Positions 16,603 through 31,089 of a DNA stretch of 64,000 bases are shown here, one piece after another. This DNA comes from Vanilla planifolia (Eukaryota; Streptophyta; Magnoliopsida; Asparagales; Orchidaceae): NCBI GenBank assembly GCA_023846275.1, contig CM043871.1, positions 34,378,578-34,442,577 of the forward strand. Reading direction: 5' to 3'. The position numbers and the translations under genes were made by a program. The stretch's first letter is position 1; each line of letters opens with the position of its first letter. Below the pieces are notes generated by a model. It did no database searches and was not told the origin of the DNA. It worked only from the letters and a program-made list of their open reading frames with translations.

Positions 16603-17775
16603 TAAGTGAGAGATGCACCGTTAGATTGTAATCGGACGGTGTGAACAAGCAGCGCATTTGTTGAGACAGTTCAATATAATAAGATTATTTAATTAACAAT
16701 TTTTTAAAAATATCACTTTTGAATAGTTAGAAAAAAAAAGCTTTTAATTGATAAAAAAAATATATTTTTAAGCAATTTAATTTTTAATAGTAATTAAAAC
16801 AAGCTCATTTTTTTACAGTAATTAGAAAACAATATTATATAAATATACTAAAAAAACATGAGTCCACATGTCTATAGAAGATACAATTTGATTAATATGT
16901 ATATAATATCATATAATATCAATATAAATAATAAAGTGATCAATTATATGATAATGTAATTATTAAGGATCTTTTTAGTACACATCACACTTCTCTTGTA
17001 GATGTTTTATAATGTATTGTACATTATGATCGTATAAGTATCAAAGTTTGTATGAATGTATGTTCAGTTTCAAGAGATAAATATATATATACATAATAGT
17101 TCTTATTGTATTAAAACGATAAAAAGTGTCATGAAAAATATCATTATCATTATTGATATGCAAATCGTTTTTTTTTATGTTTATGCAACATTTAATAAGA
17201 ACAATATGCTAATATAATATTGTATTTATTTTTTTAACCCTTATTATGTAAGTGTAATGCTTAATTTTTATATATAAAATAATTTTATATGTTAATTAAC
17301 AAACTTAATTGATATAATCACATATTTATTTAATACTTATTTAAACTTAATTTTTAAATATTTGATTGTTATTATACAAGATCAATATCTCGGGTGATTA
17401 ACTTTTCACACTAAATCTTAATCAAAGAGATGATTATCCTCTACAATATCGATATCAGTGCAACGTTTACCTCACTTAAAAACTAGAAAATAAATCATCT
17501 TAGTATACATAAATAGTGTATATAGTATTATAAGTGATTATGATCAATGACAATTAAAGTTATAACTTTAATTAAATATATTTTAAATTTGATTTAAATA
17601 TGTTATAAGTGCCATAATTATAATTAATTTATTTAAGAAAATAAAAGACAATAAACCATATGCTTAAAATTTGATGTGTGCATGTTGGTGTAGTGACTTT
17701 TGAAAAAGTAATGACTGCGGAGGCATCTCATCCACCGTCCATCATAAATCCAACGTCTCATGGTCCTCCATCTTC
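16603..17775. other. AT-rich spacer between divergent RPL11 and DUF1639 genes
   Basis: No gene is supported. The spacer is strongly AT-rich with no repeat that stands out. It must contain the promoters of the two divergent genes near its ends. Confidence 0.6.
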
Positions 17776-17915
17776 CCTTTATAGCAGCTATCAGAGCAGG
17801 AACAATGTGAAGTAATGAAGGAGCTGTCCGTCTTCGTACCCGCTCGCTCGTCTCCGGATCCCCAGCTTCAAGAAGAGGCTCTCCAGGTTCCTTCGATCCT
17901 CTTTCAGATATCCGG

Positions 17916-17998
17916 GTAAGGAAAGAAGACGCCTTTTTTTTTTTTTTTCTGTTCGTCTGAATTCCGCTTGGGATCACGGTCAAAAGGCTCTGTTTTAG
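17916..17998 (+). other. 5' UTR intron of the DUF1639 gene
   Basis: The donor TCCGG/GTAAGG at 17915-17916 and acceptor GTTTTAG/GC at 17998-17999 flank a short intron with a long T tract. It ends two bases before the ATG. The leader upstream (about 17790-17915) is C/T-rich and GC-richer than the spacer. Inferred from splice consensus only. Confidence 0.55.
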
Positions 17999-18000
17999 GC

Positions 18001-18929
18001 ATGGAGAAAGAGGCTAAGAGCAACAACCGCCCACTCCGGGGAGCTCCGGAGGCGGATTTCGTTCTCAAGTGGGGGAATATGAAGCGCCCTCGGTGCGCCA
18101 AGGGGAGATCAGCGGCTCCCGGGCCGGCGGCGGTCAGATCCGATGGTCAGAGAAGATCCACGGCCAGGGTTTGCCGCCGCGTCGTTAGATCCGATAAAGA
18201 TATGTCTTCTCCGGCGATCCCTGCTTTAAGGTACCCAATCTCTTTTTTTGCTCTCGGATTTGGAATAGACCCAACTAGGGTTTTATTCGCAGGAGATCGG
18301 AATCTGCGGGGAGCGAGAACGCGAAGTTGCGATGTGAGTCCGCGTCGCCGGAGAAGGAGGATCGGTGCTACCCCACGAGGGGATCGGTCGCTGCCTCCGT
18401 CGATGAGAATGGCCACGGCGGAGTGGGCGGCGGCGGTGGAGGAGAGGACAAGTTAGCGATGGTCGCGACGGTGATGCCCAGGTTCTTCATCTCCCTCTCA
18501 AACAAAGAAAAGGAGGAGGATTTCATGGCCATGAAGGGCTGTAAGTTGCCTCAAAGACCCAAGAAGAGACCCAAGATTCTCCAAAAAAGCTTGCTTGTAT
18601 GTTCTTCTCCATTTGAAAATTAGGGTAAAAATCCATTTTTTTTTGGTTGCAAGATCTCCTTTTTATCTCAAAGATCCGATTTTTTGGCTGTGTAGATGGT
18701 GAGTCCTGGAGCTTGGCTCACAGATTTATCATATGAGAGATATGAGGTCAGGGAAAAGAGGAGCTCAAGAAAGGTATCTCCTTTATCATCTATCCCTCCT
18801 CTTCTCACTTAAAAATAGCAAATTTAATAAAAAAAAATGAAATTTGATATAGTTTTATTATTTTTATTTTTAATTATGCAGAGGAGGAGAGGGCTGAAGG
18901 CTATGTGCTTGGAGAGTGATTCGGAATGA
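18001..18929 (+). CDS. DUF1639 family protein
   Basis: Plant-specific protein of unknown biochemical role. Four coding exons join in frame: 18001-18230, 18293-18596, 18696-18773 and 18882-18929, giving 219 residues. The N-terminal half is basic and low-complexity, with a run of glycines at residues 119-127. The family core is residues 139-196: RFFISLSNKEKEEDF, then KLPQRPKKRPKILQKSLL, then a segment MVSPGAWLTDLSYERYEV. This order (FFISLS...EDF, RPKKRPK, W-L-...Y-V) is the DUF1639 signature. Several lysine/arginine clusters make nuclear localisation plausible, but that is inference. The end is RRRGLKAMCLESDSE. No lesion is seen; the ATG is the first in the spliced exon and follows a leader intron by two bases. 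Confidence 0.87.
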
Positions 18930-20864
18930 GAAAAGAGATTAAAGGTGTAATTTTTTGGTTTGGTGGAATACTTTTAATGATGTGTTCTATCAATTTCTCA
19001 CCTTGTTTCTCTTTTGAGTACCTATAGGATAACTATATAGTTTTTTAAAGAAAAATATTATTTTTAAAATTTTGTGGTTCTTTTTAAGATATTTTCTTAT
19101 TCAAAAATCATTTTTTTTTACATTTTATAAAAAAAATAATTTCTCGATCTAAGATTTTATAGACAAAAATTCTATTTTTCAAATTTCATTTACCTTTTTA
19201 AGTAAAACATTTTCTAGTGAATTTTGCAAGATAAGTCATAGTTGATCTCAATTGGAATGGTTTTGGCCTTGTTTTGATCCTTTGTTTAGGCCATCGAGTT
19301 GGATTTTTTTTTTGTCAATATTTGGCTGTGTTGTTTGGTTTTAGTTTTAAATAATTTCATTTGGTTTTAGTTTTAAATAATTTCAAATTATATCTAAATT
19401 TATTATGTTTATTTGTCGAATTTTGTTCAAATTGACATCAAGGTTTAAAAAAAGAGAAAAAAAAATGTAAAAATAAATGTTTTTGATGGTTTCAATGAAA
19501 TAATTTAAAATCCTGTATAAAAATCATAATTAGGGAATTAAATTACTCAATTTATATAATTGTTATGGTTTTATAGTATATTTATTAACTTAATTATTCT
19601 TAAAATCATATATTAATTACTAATTTTAACTCATATTTTGTAAGAAATTTAAACGTTTTGGAACATCAAAAGAATTTTATATGATTTAACATAATTATTT
19701 TTTTAAAATTGCTTTTTCAATATGTTATTCTAAGTTCTTCCTTCTTAGTTATAATGCTTGTCTTGAAATGTAAGCACAATTCTTTTCAATTTTTTTAATT
19801 AAAATTTATTTTTCAAATCAAAGTAAAAGATATTTATGTCAAATAATATCATTAAATTATCTTTCGTGTGGGTCTATAAATTTGTTTTTTTAAATAAATT
19901 ATTAAAAATCAATGAGCAAGGAAAAATATGTTTGCTTATATAATAAGTAACATTATATATGAATATATATATATATATATATATATAATAAAACACTCAC
20001 AATTATTAACCTCAATTGTTTTATTTTTTTCTATATAAATATTTATAGTTCATAAATTTCATAACCAATATTATTAATATGACAATATAAAAAACATTAT
20101 TATTAATTTATCTTACTTATCATCAACTATCCAATTTCAATCAAAACAATAGATAAATAACAAATGATAGTCATATCTCAAGTTTAATATGAACAACTAG
20201 CATTCCTTGACAATGAACCTCGTCTTGGTGACAAACTTGAGTTTAGCCCCACTATAGTTGAGATCTTTTGTCCTCATCAACGACTCTATCGAGTTTTATC
20301 ATATGCGACACATGAATTTGATCAAATAAGACATCGATTTATTCAAAAAATCAATTATAATAATTACATAACAAAATTCTCATGAAAAACATCAACATAG
20401 GTGTAAACAAATTAGTCTACTTAATTGACCTATAAACCCTTATCATAACTACTACAATTTCAAGATACAAACAATTTCTTATCAATAAAACTTTAATACA
20501 ATGCTAAGTTAATTATAAGAAAATAACATTATAAACATAATGTTATAACTTTTAAAACATCACCACCACCACAAAGAACTTCAATTATCATGTCATGTAT
20601 GTGACATGATAAAATCGAACAAATATCGTAGACAACTTGATTGATAAAAATTCTTAGGAATATAACATAACTTCAACATCATTCATGATATTTCAAATTT
20701 CATCAATTCATCTTAGAACAATACTCAATCCTTCAAAACAAAACTATCATGTTAATATTCATGAGCAAAATAACAAAGGTAGAGATGTCAATATCTAACA
20801 GCAGAGCTCAAACAAGAGTTCACCCAAAAGGAAGCACAATACCTAATGACAAAAGCAAGCTCTC
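18930..20864. other. AT-rich intergenic DNA
   Basis: No gene is supported. It contains an AT dinucleotide run at about 19962-19988 and a short direct repeat near 19338-19385 ('ttggttttagttttaaataa' twice). The last part holds the 3' UTR and terminator of the SR splicing factor gene, whose limits cannot be set. Confidence 0.6.
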
Positions 20865-23800
20865 TCAATGGCTGATAGAAGGGGACCTTTCCCTGCGAGT
20901 ACTTCTCCTTGGGTACCTGTCTTGCTCGGTAGGGCTCCTACTCCTCGATCCACCGGCCGGAGCTGCTGCAGCATACGGGGATGGAGATCGGGAATAAGAC
21001 CTTTCCCTTTCCCTGCCATTCATCCTATCTTTTGGAGAAGCTGACCTGTTTAAGAAAGAGACTCGGGATAAAGAAACATACACACACATAGATACACATA
21101 GAGAGCCAAACTATCATGCTCACCTTGGAGATGGAGAATGATAACTTGGGCTACGGGAAGGAGACCTTGGACGGCGAGGCGAGCGGGAGTATCTTGAGTG
21201 GTGAGGCGGGGACCTGGAGTGTGGGTCGTGTGGAGAGCGAGAAAAATGTGGGGATCTCCGATGACCATATGTTCTACCACGACTTTGAAACAAAAATAAC
21301 AATCAACAGTTAAAACAAGATGTGACCCAATAGAATGGTTTTCAAAAGAAATGTACATTTATCTCATCATGTTTCAAAAAAACATTTTTTCAATCCAAGA
21401 CATTAAAAATAACATGAGAAAAAAACATAATTTTATCTTTTTAAGATAATATTAAGGAATTCATTTGTCTTTTATTAAAAAAATCAAATACTAAAGACAT
21501 TCCAAAATATCAATCATTTAATCGAAACACTTGTCGAAAATACATTCATCAAACAAAAGTTTTCAATAATGTTTAAAAATAATATTTTTTAAACCTATCT
21601 TTTTTTATTAATCAACTTAATATTATAAAAAATTATGCTAAACACAACCTAAGTAAAAAATTTGGATATCCTTCAATGTTGATCAAAGATGGAAGAGTTG
21701 CACGACAAATACATGAAACCTCGTTTGAATTGCAATTAGTGTCACAAAAAGAAAGCATTACCAAATGTTTTTCTAAACTTCTGAATACAATGTTAACATA
21801 GAGCTTTATTAGCTAATATCATTTATTAAGCTCAAAGCCCATTTCAATTAATTTCTTCCATGTCTTACTAATCTTCTTCTTTTTAACAAGTGAAAATTCA
21901 AAATATTACTTTTCATGTGTCACTAACCTTCTTCTCCTTCAACATGTGAAAATTCAAACTATTCCCTAGCTCGTTAACTTCAATTGTCTTATTGTCCACA
22001 TTTATCCTAATCTACGAGAATATCACCATAAAATATAATACAAATGCAAGCTCACCTTCAATGTTCCAGCAAAAACATTCATAACGGTAAAAAGAAAAAA
22101 CCCAATTAAAGTGAGCATTGATATGATCAACAAAACAAAAATCTCATTAACAAATCCCTAAGGGTATGAACACACATGAATATTCTATGTGCACGCCTTC
22201 AATAGCTTGAAGACAATTTTTTTTTTCTCGAAGTCATGAGGGACATCATCATTCAACCACATCAAAAAGCCCTAATATTGCTAAAAGTCAGATTGGCTAA
22301 AAGAATTTATATCACACTCTAACAACAAGAACCTTTATTAAGATTTCAGCATGGTCATACTCACAGGAAAAAGTTCTAATAACACAACTCTCTTTAGTTA
22401 AGTGATCAACTTTTAACATAAATCAATCATTTTAAGCGAACTCTCCCAAAATTCATTTATATTCTTATGCTTAACAGTTAAAACAATTCATCACTCCCAG
22501 TACCCTATCTCCACAACATCAGTAAACTTTGCATTATATATTCCACAAGCCAAGAGGCAGAGCATCATTTAGAATTGTTGGTCATGCTGCATCCCTATAA
22601 GCTTGTACCCTTCTCTATTTTAATTGAAAATAAAGTGAATATCTTCAATTTTCTCCAAAAACCTTTCAAAAAAAACTCTAAACAATTGCAGTGCCGCAAT
22701 ACAAATACTATCGCATAAGTACAACTTTATTCTAAGAAGTACCACAATTTAAGTATTACTAATCTTCTTCTCCTTACACGTGAACATTTAAAACATTCCC
22801 TTCCATGCCCTACTAATCTTCTTCTCCTTTAACATGTGAAAATTCAAAATATTCCCTTGATTGTTAACTGCAATTATCTCCAACTTTATCCTAATCTACA
22901 AGAATGTCACCATAAAATATAATAAAAAATGCTAGTTCGCCTTAAATGTTCCAGCAAAAACATAACGAAAAAACCATTTAAAGTGAGCATTGATATAATC
23001 AATAACATAAAATCTCTTTAACTAATCCCTAAGGTTATGTAAATATCTTTAACAGCTTGAAGACAAATATTTTTTTTTTCAAAGTCATAAGGGACATTAT
23101 CATTCAAACACATCAAAAAGTTCTAAAATTGCTAAAAGTCAGACCGGCTAAATGAATCTATATCACACTCTATCAACTAGAACCTTTATTAAGATTTCAT
23201 CATGGTCATACTTATAGTTAAAAGTTCTAATAACTCGACTCTCTTTAGTTAAGTCATCCACTTTTAACAAATATAAACCATCTTAAGCAAACTCTCCCAA
23301 AACTCATTGATATTCTTATTCTTAACAATTAAAACAATTCATCCACACCAGTACCCTATCTCTACAACGCCAGTAAACTTGCATATTTATATTTCACAAG
23401 CCAAGAGGCAGCATCATTTAGAATTGTTGGTCTTGCTGCATCCCTATAAAGCTTTTACCCTTCTCTAATTTAATTAAAAATAAAGTGCATATCTACATTT
23501 TTCTCCAAAAACCTTCCGCCAAGCCTCTAAACAATTGCAGTACCGGCAAACAAATAATATGGCATAAGAATAACTTTATTCTAAGAAGTACAAGTATCAC
23601 AAAATATTCTGAACCAATCACCATCCCACAATTAAAGTATTACTCATCTCCCTAATTTCTTATAATTTAAAAAAATACTTTCCTCCTATAAATCATACAA
23701 AACTAATTCATCCATATAGGATAACAACTGCTTCGATTAACGTATTATGAAGCTTTTCTCTGAATGTTAATACTACTATACCAAACCTTAAGGCAAACTC

Positions 23801-26415
23801 TTCCAATGGATCATAATCAATATATTAGAAAGGCCTATGGAAAAAGAAGTATCAACTATACAAATAGTTCTTGAAAGCTACCTGAATCTTTCTCTTGCCC
23901 TCATATCAGCTGGCTTCTTCCTATTCTCCTCAGCGTATACAACAGTTATTTCACGGCCAAGTAGAATTTGTCCATCCATTTGATACTTGGCTTCCGCAGC
24001 ATCAGAAGGATCAACATATTGAACAAAGCCAAACCCACGAGGTTCCCTACAAAAAAATAAAAATAAAAAAGAAATGAAAAGAGAGTTCTTCTCCAATGTG
24101 TTACGCAAGCAAATGACCATAGATCAAAGAAACAAAAATCCAAGCATAGATTAATACATATAATTAAGAAACATAGGAGGGAGAAGGGGAAAAATTAGTT
24201 TATTTTCATGCAATTTAAGTAAAGCAGGCACCTGGCTAAACCTTGCACCCCTGAGAGATTAAAGATGACTTGATATTCTTCAAGACTTGAATATCTTCAA
24301 AAAATATAAACTTCAAACCATTTTTCTTCCCTCTTCACCAGCAAATATCTTCATATATACTTACACCTCTTGGATAGAACTCTCAAGACTTGAGTGGTCT
24401 TGAAATCCTTATTTTCACTGTTAGATCTCAACCACCTTAATGAAACACAATGTACATCCAACTTTAAAACTAAGAAGTCTATAAAAACTATACCCATCAG
24501 GAATGCAAAGAATTCTTAACAAAATAAATAATCCAGCTAACGGTAAAATATCCCAATATAAGTATAAAAATGAATGAAAACAACACCAAAGGATGAAAAT
24601 GTGACAAAGTAGCATATTGGAAAAAGAGTTGGGTAAAGCAGAAAAAACAATTAAGATCTGGATTAATAAAACAATGAGAGAAGAAGAATAATCCAACCAT
24701 AACAAAGCAAATAATGGTGACTCTTCAAACCTTGTAGAAACTGAAAATCAAAATGAATTACTAAACGAATTTCAGAAAAAAAACACAGAGAGCATTACAA
24801 GAAGCAGAAGAACTATTATATATCAACAGGTGTCATTATGTTGTCAAATGCCAGACACTTGACAGATCTAAACAAGAAAACATATTTGCTTCTTACCCCG
24901 AGTAGTAGTCACGAGGAAGATAAATGTCCTTAAGAGGACCAAACTGCCCAAAAGGTTTACGAAGATCCTCCGGTCTGAAATGCGAGCAAAGTAAGATATA
25001 TCTTAGTTAATCTTGTATAACATTAAACAGTATTCAGAAAGAAAAATAAAAAGAAACAATAACTAAGAAAACATTAACAAAAATTTGAAATCAAGCCAAA
25101 TACCCAAGTTCCTAAGCTGATATTAACTGCATCAAAGGTTACATCACAATGAAATCATTTAACCTAAACTCATATATCTCGCAAATCAAAAGAAAATTAT
25201 GCATTGCATAAAAACCATTTCCAAAGGAATCAAAGTGGAAAGAAAACAAGAACCTTTTAAAACCACAGTAATATAAAAGGTAGCTGTGTGTTCACCAAGA
25301 CATATATGATATACACATTAAATCCATCAAAAGCTACATCAGTATATAACCATTTAAACCTAAATTAGTATTATCTTACAATTGTTTTATTAAATAATAT
25401 AAGGCAAAATGATAAATTTTTCATGGATGTACTAAAAGGTTAAAAGACAACTTGTATACTTTAAAACCTCTGTGCAATTAAAAAAATAATTGGGCATTCG
25501 CCAAATTTGAATAGATTGTGCTCATATAAACTGGATCAGAATCCTATAAAAAACCTTAATTCTTTCACCAGAAGAATAAAAAAAACCCAAAGGAACCAAT
25601 GTACAATCACCAACAGTAGGCTAATCTGACTAGCTGCAGTTAGAGCAGATACAGCTACCTCTGCATAACATAAATATTAGAAAATTTCATATGAAGCTGG
25701 CATATCAAAGAAATCCATCAAGCAACTTGATAAATTCCTTTAGCTTGTTAACATCAACTTTATTAATAGCTTAAAAGAAAAGCTACAAAATATTGCATTA
25801 AGAATCAAAGTGCAACACTTGAACAACACAAATTTAACTACCAACAAGAAAATAATTATTTGTTATCTGAAGTTTTCTTCACCCCAGATGCATCCATACA
25901 TTAGCTTGCAGGTAAACTCAATAAAAACTAGGCTTCTATATGATCTCAAGTCATAAAATTGCAAAATTTTGAAGAAACTCAAAAGATTAGCTAGACAGAG
26001 ATTACACATAAAATAACAGGGCTAAACTAGTGGACTTGTATTCCAATTTAAAAATGAATAAAACAAAATGCACCTGAACAATTACTAAGAAAGTTACCAT
26101 GAGGAATCAAATTAAAGAGAATACAACCATAAATGAATATATCACGACATAAATGAAAATAAACAGGTCAAAGAACCATAACAACTTTATCTTACTGCCT
26201 TGAATCAACGAACGGAAAGCACCAAGTCCAAGTTAAATATACACCAAAGAAAACAAACAATATCCCCACCTGCAATCTTGGCGAAGGTTTCTAACAAGAA
26301 GACTTGTAGGAAGGTCTCTGCCACGTCCACCATAACGGCCCCTCGGACTTGGGCTTCGGCCTCTACCATGATAACCCCTTGGCGGAGGACTATAGCTGTA
26401 GCCTCTACCCCTCAT
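20865..26415 (-). CDS. SC35-like SR splicing factor (SCL30/SCL33 type)
   Basis: Nuclear pre-mRNA splicing regulator that binds RNA through one RRM and recruits partners with an Arg-Ser tail. Coding exons on the - strand join in frame: 26415-26270, 24974-24897, 24046-23882, 21282-21124 and 21045-20865, giving 242 residues. Order: a charged N-terminal extension (MRGRGYSYSPPPRGYHGRGR), typical of plant SCL proteins; an RRM at about residues 37-115 with RNP2 LLVRNL (39-44) and RNP1 RGFGFVQY (78-85); then an RS region from about 130, rich in RSP, RSR and SPS units. The two RS exons are separated by 78 bases. The RRM/RS junction intron is 2.6 kb and carries a large tandem duplication. Which SCL paralogue it is cannot be settled. 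Confidence 0.93.
21283..23881 (-). repeat. ~850-890 bp tandem duplication inside SCL intron 3
   Basis: About 21880-22740 and 22760-23600 are two direct copies. Matched landmarks include 'aacatgtgaaaattcaaa', 'tatcctaatcta', 'gttccagcaaaaaca', 'aaaagttctaataac' and 'catcatttagaattgttggt', in the same order. Offsets drift from about 890 to about 850 because of indels, so the copies are old. Coordinates given are those of the whole intron. Confidence 0.85.
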
Positions 26416-29400
26416 TGCACAAAAGGATCTACCTTCAACACCCAAATAAAATGACAAGATATGAGTGAATGGTGAACCAAATCATTCATGTGAGAAAATC
26501 TTAAGAGTATAAAGCATAAATCTAGTAAGTCTGCACTTTGCTAAATTGTAGACCAGAATTCCATAATTCACTTTTTTTCAGAAATTCATTTTGTAAATTA
26601 CCAAATGCAGCACTAAACCAAATAAAAAACTTCAATTTCTGTCCTTTTCTATCATTGCAGGTTAAATATTTTCATACAATATTAATCCTGGCAACAATTC
26701 TACCATCGATGCCAAAAAAGGAAACCCAGAAATTAAAACATGATGAGAGAAAATCTATGAGACCTACAGAATAGCAACACAGATATGACGTGAGAATTAG
26801 AAGAAAACCATTGGAACCTACGGATATCAACAAAACAAAACAAAAAACTTCAAAATAAAAGCTCTCAAAGCCAATGCTAGAAGAGAGAGTGGTACAAAGA
26901 TTGTCAAAATAGCAAAAAGAGGCAGCAAAGAATCCATGAACAAGGAAAACAGATGCCAAATAAATGGACAAGTACAGATAAAAATTCAGAAGAAACTTCA
27001 ACATTTGGGAATAAATCAACTAGTAACTTTATAGTATCAGCACTAAAAGGAAAAAATTAATAAACAAATAAATTGAAAACATAAGGCTGATTCAATAACT
27101 ACCTTTCATTGTGTTTCATGATCATTTGCATGATTTACGAGATTTAACAATTGCATGAATTGCCTATTAATCATCAAAGATATTTAGCTATTTTAAGTTA
27201 TTCTTTAGCATAGATAATAGCAAGTAATACTTAACAAAAAATTCCCTCAAAAACAGATCATCCGTTCTCCTCAGGTTGTCTTTTCTTTCTACGAGTCGCA
27301 TCTAAATAATTCATTTAGTTAAACTTGGCTTCAAAATCATAAATTGTAAATGATGGAATCATCACTTCAGCTAAGTTGTTTGGTTAGCCAAAGCTATAAT
27401 CCCTGTCACAGAATAGATTCCAGATTTCTAAATCACGTGATTCATTATAAGATATTGTTCATAAAACACTTCCATTCCTTCATCTGATCATCTTTTTAGT
27501 GAAAAACATTAAAAGGTTTTTAAATCAGATGATTTATTTGTGTCCAATGACTGGCATAATTCAGGCAATTTTTTTTCTTGCATAAAGCAACAACAGCTTC
27601 TTCCATTTGGTGGCCATTAGTAATTGCAGAAAGGTTCAACTCTTTTACATATAACTAGAAGAAGTCTTCTAGATGATACAAAAGACAACAAGGTTGGAAG
27701 ACTCGTCCAAAAAACAAAGTAAAAATAGTGGACTTCAGCAAACAACAAAAATGTTTAAAAAATAAAGCTCACTTCAAAGCAAAGTGTCAGATAACAAAAT
27801 GCCAGAACCCAGTCTAATATCTCAGGCAGGAATGACTGCATGTAGTACTTTGTCTTCATCATTCATAATATTGCCATTGAAAAATAAACTTACAGCCACT
27901 GAACTTTTAACAAAAGAAAATAAGAGGTTACAGACAGCAATGGGTCCAAATGATCACATCCAATTCTTATATAGAAAGAATATGCATTTACTAGCTTTCC
28001 TAATGAAGGGTTTTACAATATTCCATAGGAATGAGAAAAGGAAAAAGAAAAAAACTACATAAACGAAAACCAGAAAATAATTAAGGTATTCTCTAAAGAT
28101 GGCTTTGCATTCATTTAGCAAACGAGAAAGGGAAATGTTTTACAAAAGGTTCAGAGAAAATAGGGAAAAATCGGTGAAAGCAGCACAAGAAAAATAGGAG
28201 TGTCAATAAATAATAGAATGGAGATCCAAATAGAAATGCAACAAAGCAATTGGGGGTCCTCTAGAGAGGCAAGTGCCTGATTTTCTTTTGACCTTAGTGC
28301 TTTCTCACTGAACCCCATATTAACAAGTCTAGGCTTTTTTTTTTTTTTTAAGAGGATCTAAATTCAAAATTGCATAATAACATCAAACCAGAATATTTTA
28401 ATTAGTCAAATTGCCCATTTCACAAAGGATTATATCAAATTTCAACCAACCACATGAGTCTAAATTGCCATTGAAACTTGGTATGTAATAAAAGAAAACA
28501 CAAATCAGAGAAGTATAGGCCAACAATGTCCCATGTCCTTTCTTAGGTGATTGAAAGCATCATTCGATTAGACAAAAAGGGATTTAATGAAAATTTAAAA
28601 GTCAAATAAAAGACTAATAAAAACTAATAATTGAACATGCTAAAACCAAAAACATATAACAACATGATGCAGGTATTTAATGCCTAAAACAAATAAATTC
28701 AAATATGATACAAAACATCTTGAACTAAACAATACTTCCTATGTGTAGGAAATAGCAACATTAACAAGAAGTAATCCATTCTGCACTCTTAAAAGTACAC
28801 CAGCCTTCATAATGACTTCGAAAGGAACAAACAATAACTGAATCAGATCAATCAATTTTGCTATTATTCGCTAATTTTAATTAATTTATACTTTTTAAGG
28901 TCATAACATTCAGGCTGCATTTTTTTTTTTGTTTGATTTCATGACCACTTGAAATTAAATCAACAATTATTTGACCATATATCCAACAAACAAACATGAA
29001 AATTAAACAAAAACAAAGTTTGATACGCGCAATAATTAAAAATTAGATATGTTATTTTTGTTACTAAAAAACTATAAAGAATTAACAAGTTACCGTTTTC
29101 GGTCAGATAAATCGATAACTGAACAAGGACAGGTACTCTATTTCTGTTATAGAAAAACTCAATCAAACGTGAACACAGTACATGAATACCAACACACACA
29201 AGCTTCTTTCAATCTAGCGTTATACATGCAGATAAAACCGTCAATACAAAGAAGAAACATCTGCCTAAACCAAAACACGGCAAAATACATTAACTTAGAA
29301 CGTCCAGATTGTTCTTATTTAAACAACAAACGCTTCGATTCGCATGATCAAATTCTTATGAGCGTCCTACTCGAAAGTAAGACAAACAAAAAAATTAGCC

Positions 29401-29607
29401 AACCCGTCAAATCCCTCTCTTTCACCAATAAATCGACTAACATATCACACAGAAAACGAAACATAATGACGGAATCACCACCAGCTTTCTTTTGCACAAC
29501 AAACCGAACATAGAGATGAAATCTATGACGAAGAAACAGATCTGCGGAGTCGAATACACACAAATGGTAATCGGATAGATCTCAAAAACCTGGGAGATAC
29601 AGTATAC
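26416..29607 (-). other. 5' UTR intron region of the SCL gene
   Basis: The likely leader exon (about 29608-29710) has the donor TTTGAG/GTATAC at 29608-29607. The start-codon exon begins shortly upstream of 26415, where candidate acceptors lie at 26425-26440. The 3.2 kb between them is A/T-rich and I see no coding sequence in it. Long leader introns are common in plant SR genes. Exact acceptor and any extra leader exons are unknown. Confidence 0.5.
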
Positions 29608-29679
29608 CTCAAATTGGAAAGAATCGAAGATCGCTGCCTGCTCCTCGCTGCCCTAACACTGCGCTTCTCTTCCGCTGAG

Positions 29680-29693
29680 AACCCTAACCCTAA
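29680..29693 (+). promoter_or_regulatory. double telo-box in SCL 5' leader
   Basis: AACCCTAACCCTAA lies in the presumed 5' UTR exon of the SCL gene, i.e. two telomere-type repeats. This matches the single telo-boxes of the two ribosomal protein genes in the window. Regulatory role is inferred. Confidence 0.5.
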
Positions 29694-31089
29694 TCGCATA
29701 GCAGCTTCATGGCGCATTATCCTTTAAAAAAACTCCTAAAATTTAAATATTAGATCATTTTATAAAATAAACTAACAAAACTTTATAAACACACATAACT
29801 ATACAAAAATAAATTAGTAAATATTAAATTAAATAACTATTTTAATTCATTAAAATTATTTAATTTTAAATTTTATTTTATATGTTTTTAAAATATTTTA
29901 ATATTAAAATTTTGTATAAAGGGATAATTATAAGATTTGAAAATATTGTTGATGTTAGTTTAATTTGCTTGTTTAATTAAATATATTAACATTTTTATCC
30001 ATTAATATATTTATTTACTATTTAAATACAATTTATTATTCGCAAGTTAAGCGCTGATAATTAATATACAATGATTGCTGTCTTTGGTATGCCTACTTAT
30101 ATGTAATATGAAATGTATTTTGTTACATGCATTTTATATTACTTTTTTTTTTATTTGACTGACTTTTTATTATATTTAAATTAAATTTTTATTTAAAGTT
30201 GAACCTCAAATTTTTTGTTTTCAAAAAGAACATTAACGTCAATTATGATTTATAAACATGACTAATATGATTTAATAAAAATAATTTATTTTATTAAGAA
30301 AAGTATTATTGTTTATTATCATAAACTTTAAAATAAAATGTAAGGTTAAGTAAAAACAAAAAAAATGTTAAAACAATAATTAAATGCTAAATAGACATAT
30401 TTATATCTTTTCTTGTTTAGTTGAATTTGAACAAATGAACCCTAATTTAGAGGATAAAATCAATTTTATACGACTTATTATCTAATAAAATGTTAAGCAT
30501 AGTCTAATAAAAATGTATTGATTGATATAATAAGCTTATGAATGCAATTTTGAGGTCAATAATAAAATATCTAAGCATATGTCAAAACTATACTGAGTAT
30601 AGTTTTACACCTCTATATAGTCATAATGAGTCTCCAATTGTGGTTCTTGTTGTCTTGTGCTGCTTGACAATTTAGTAAATTTATCGCTTCTATTAATATT
30701 TTCTTAAGTTTTAGATTTATTGATGATTTAATCAATCTATAATTGAGTTATTGATGTGAAGTATATACAAATATATATCTTTGCTCTCATCAATTGATGT
30801 GATGGCCTTAAGATGTTATGAGTTAATGTATGACGACATAAGGGTACAAAAAAGTGTCTCAACATTTTAAGATCATAACATTTTGTATAAACATTAAGAT
30901 TAAAATATTAGCAATCAATGTGAGAAAACTCATCTATGTACCTCTCCATCTACAAGCTATGTAAGAGTCACTTATCGTCAGTAAATTCTTTTCTCAAAAC
31001 ATCACTCAGTGTTATTCCATACCCTCTTTGGTCCTGGGTGTTATAAACCCACCAATTGTTGTAATAGAGGGTACTACTCTGAGACCAAA

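Noticed and set aside
17968-18623. Overlapping long frames on both strands at the DUF1639 gene
   Set aside because: Unspliced read-through and antisense shadows in GC-rich exons; the spliced model accounts for the conserved domain.
21116-21313. 65-codon + strand open frame
   Set aside because: Antisense shadow of the RS-region exon of the SCL gene.
29049-29513. 154-codon + strand open frame
   Set aside because: Lies antisense in the SCL leader intron, with no recognisable domain and random-looking composition.
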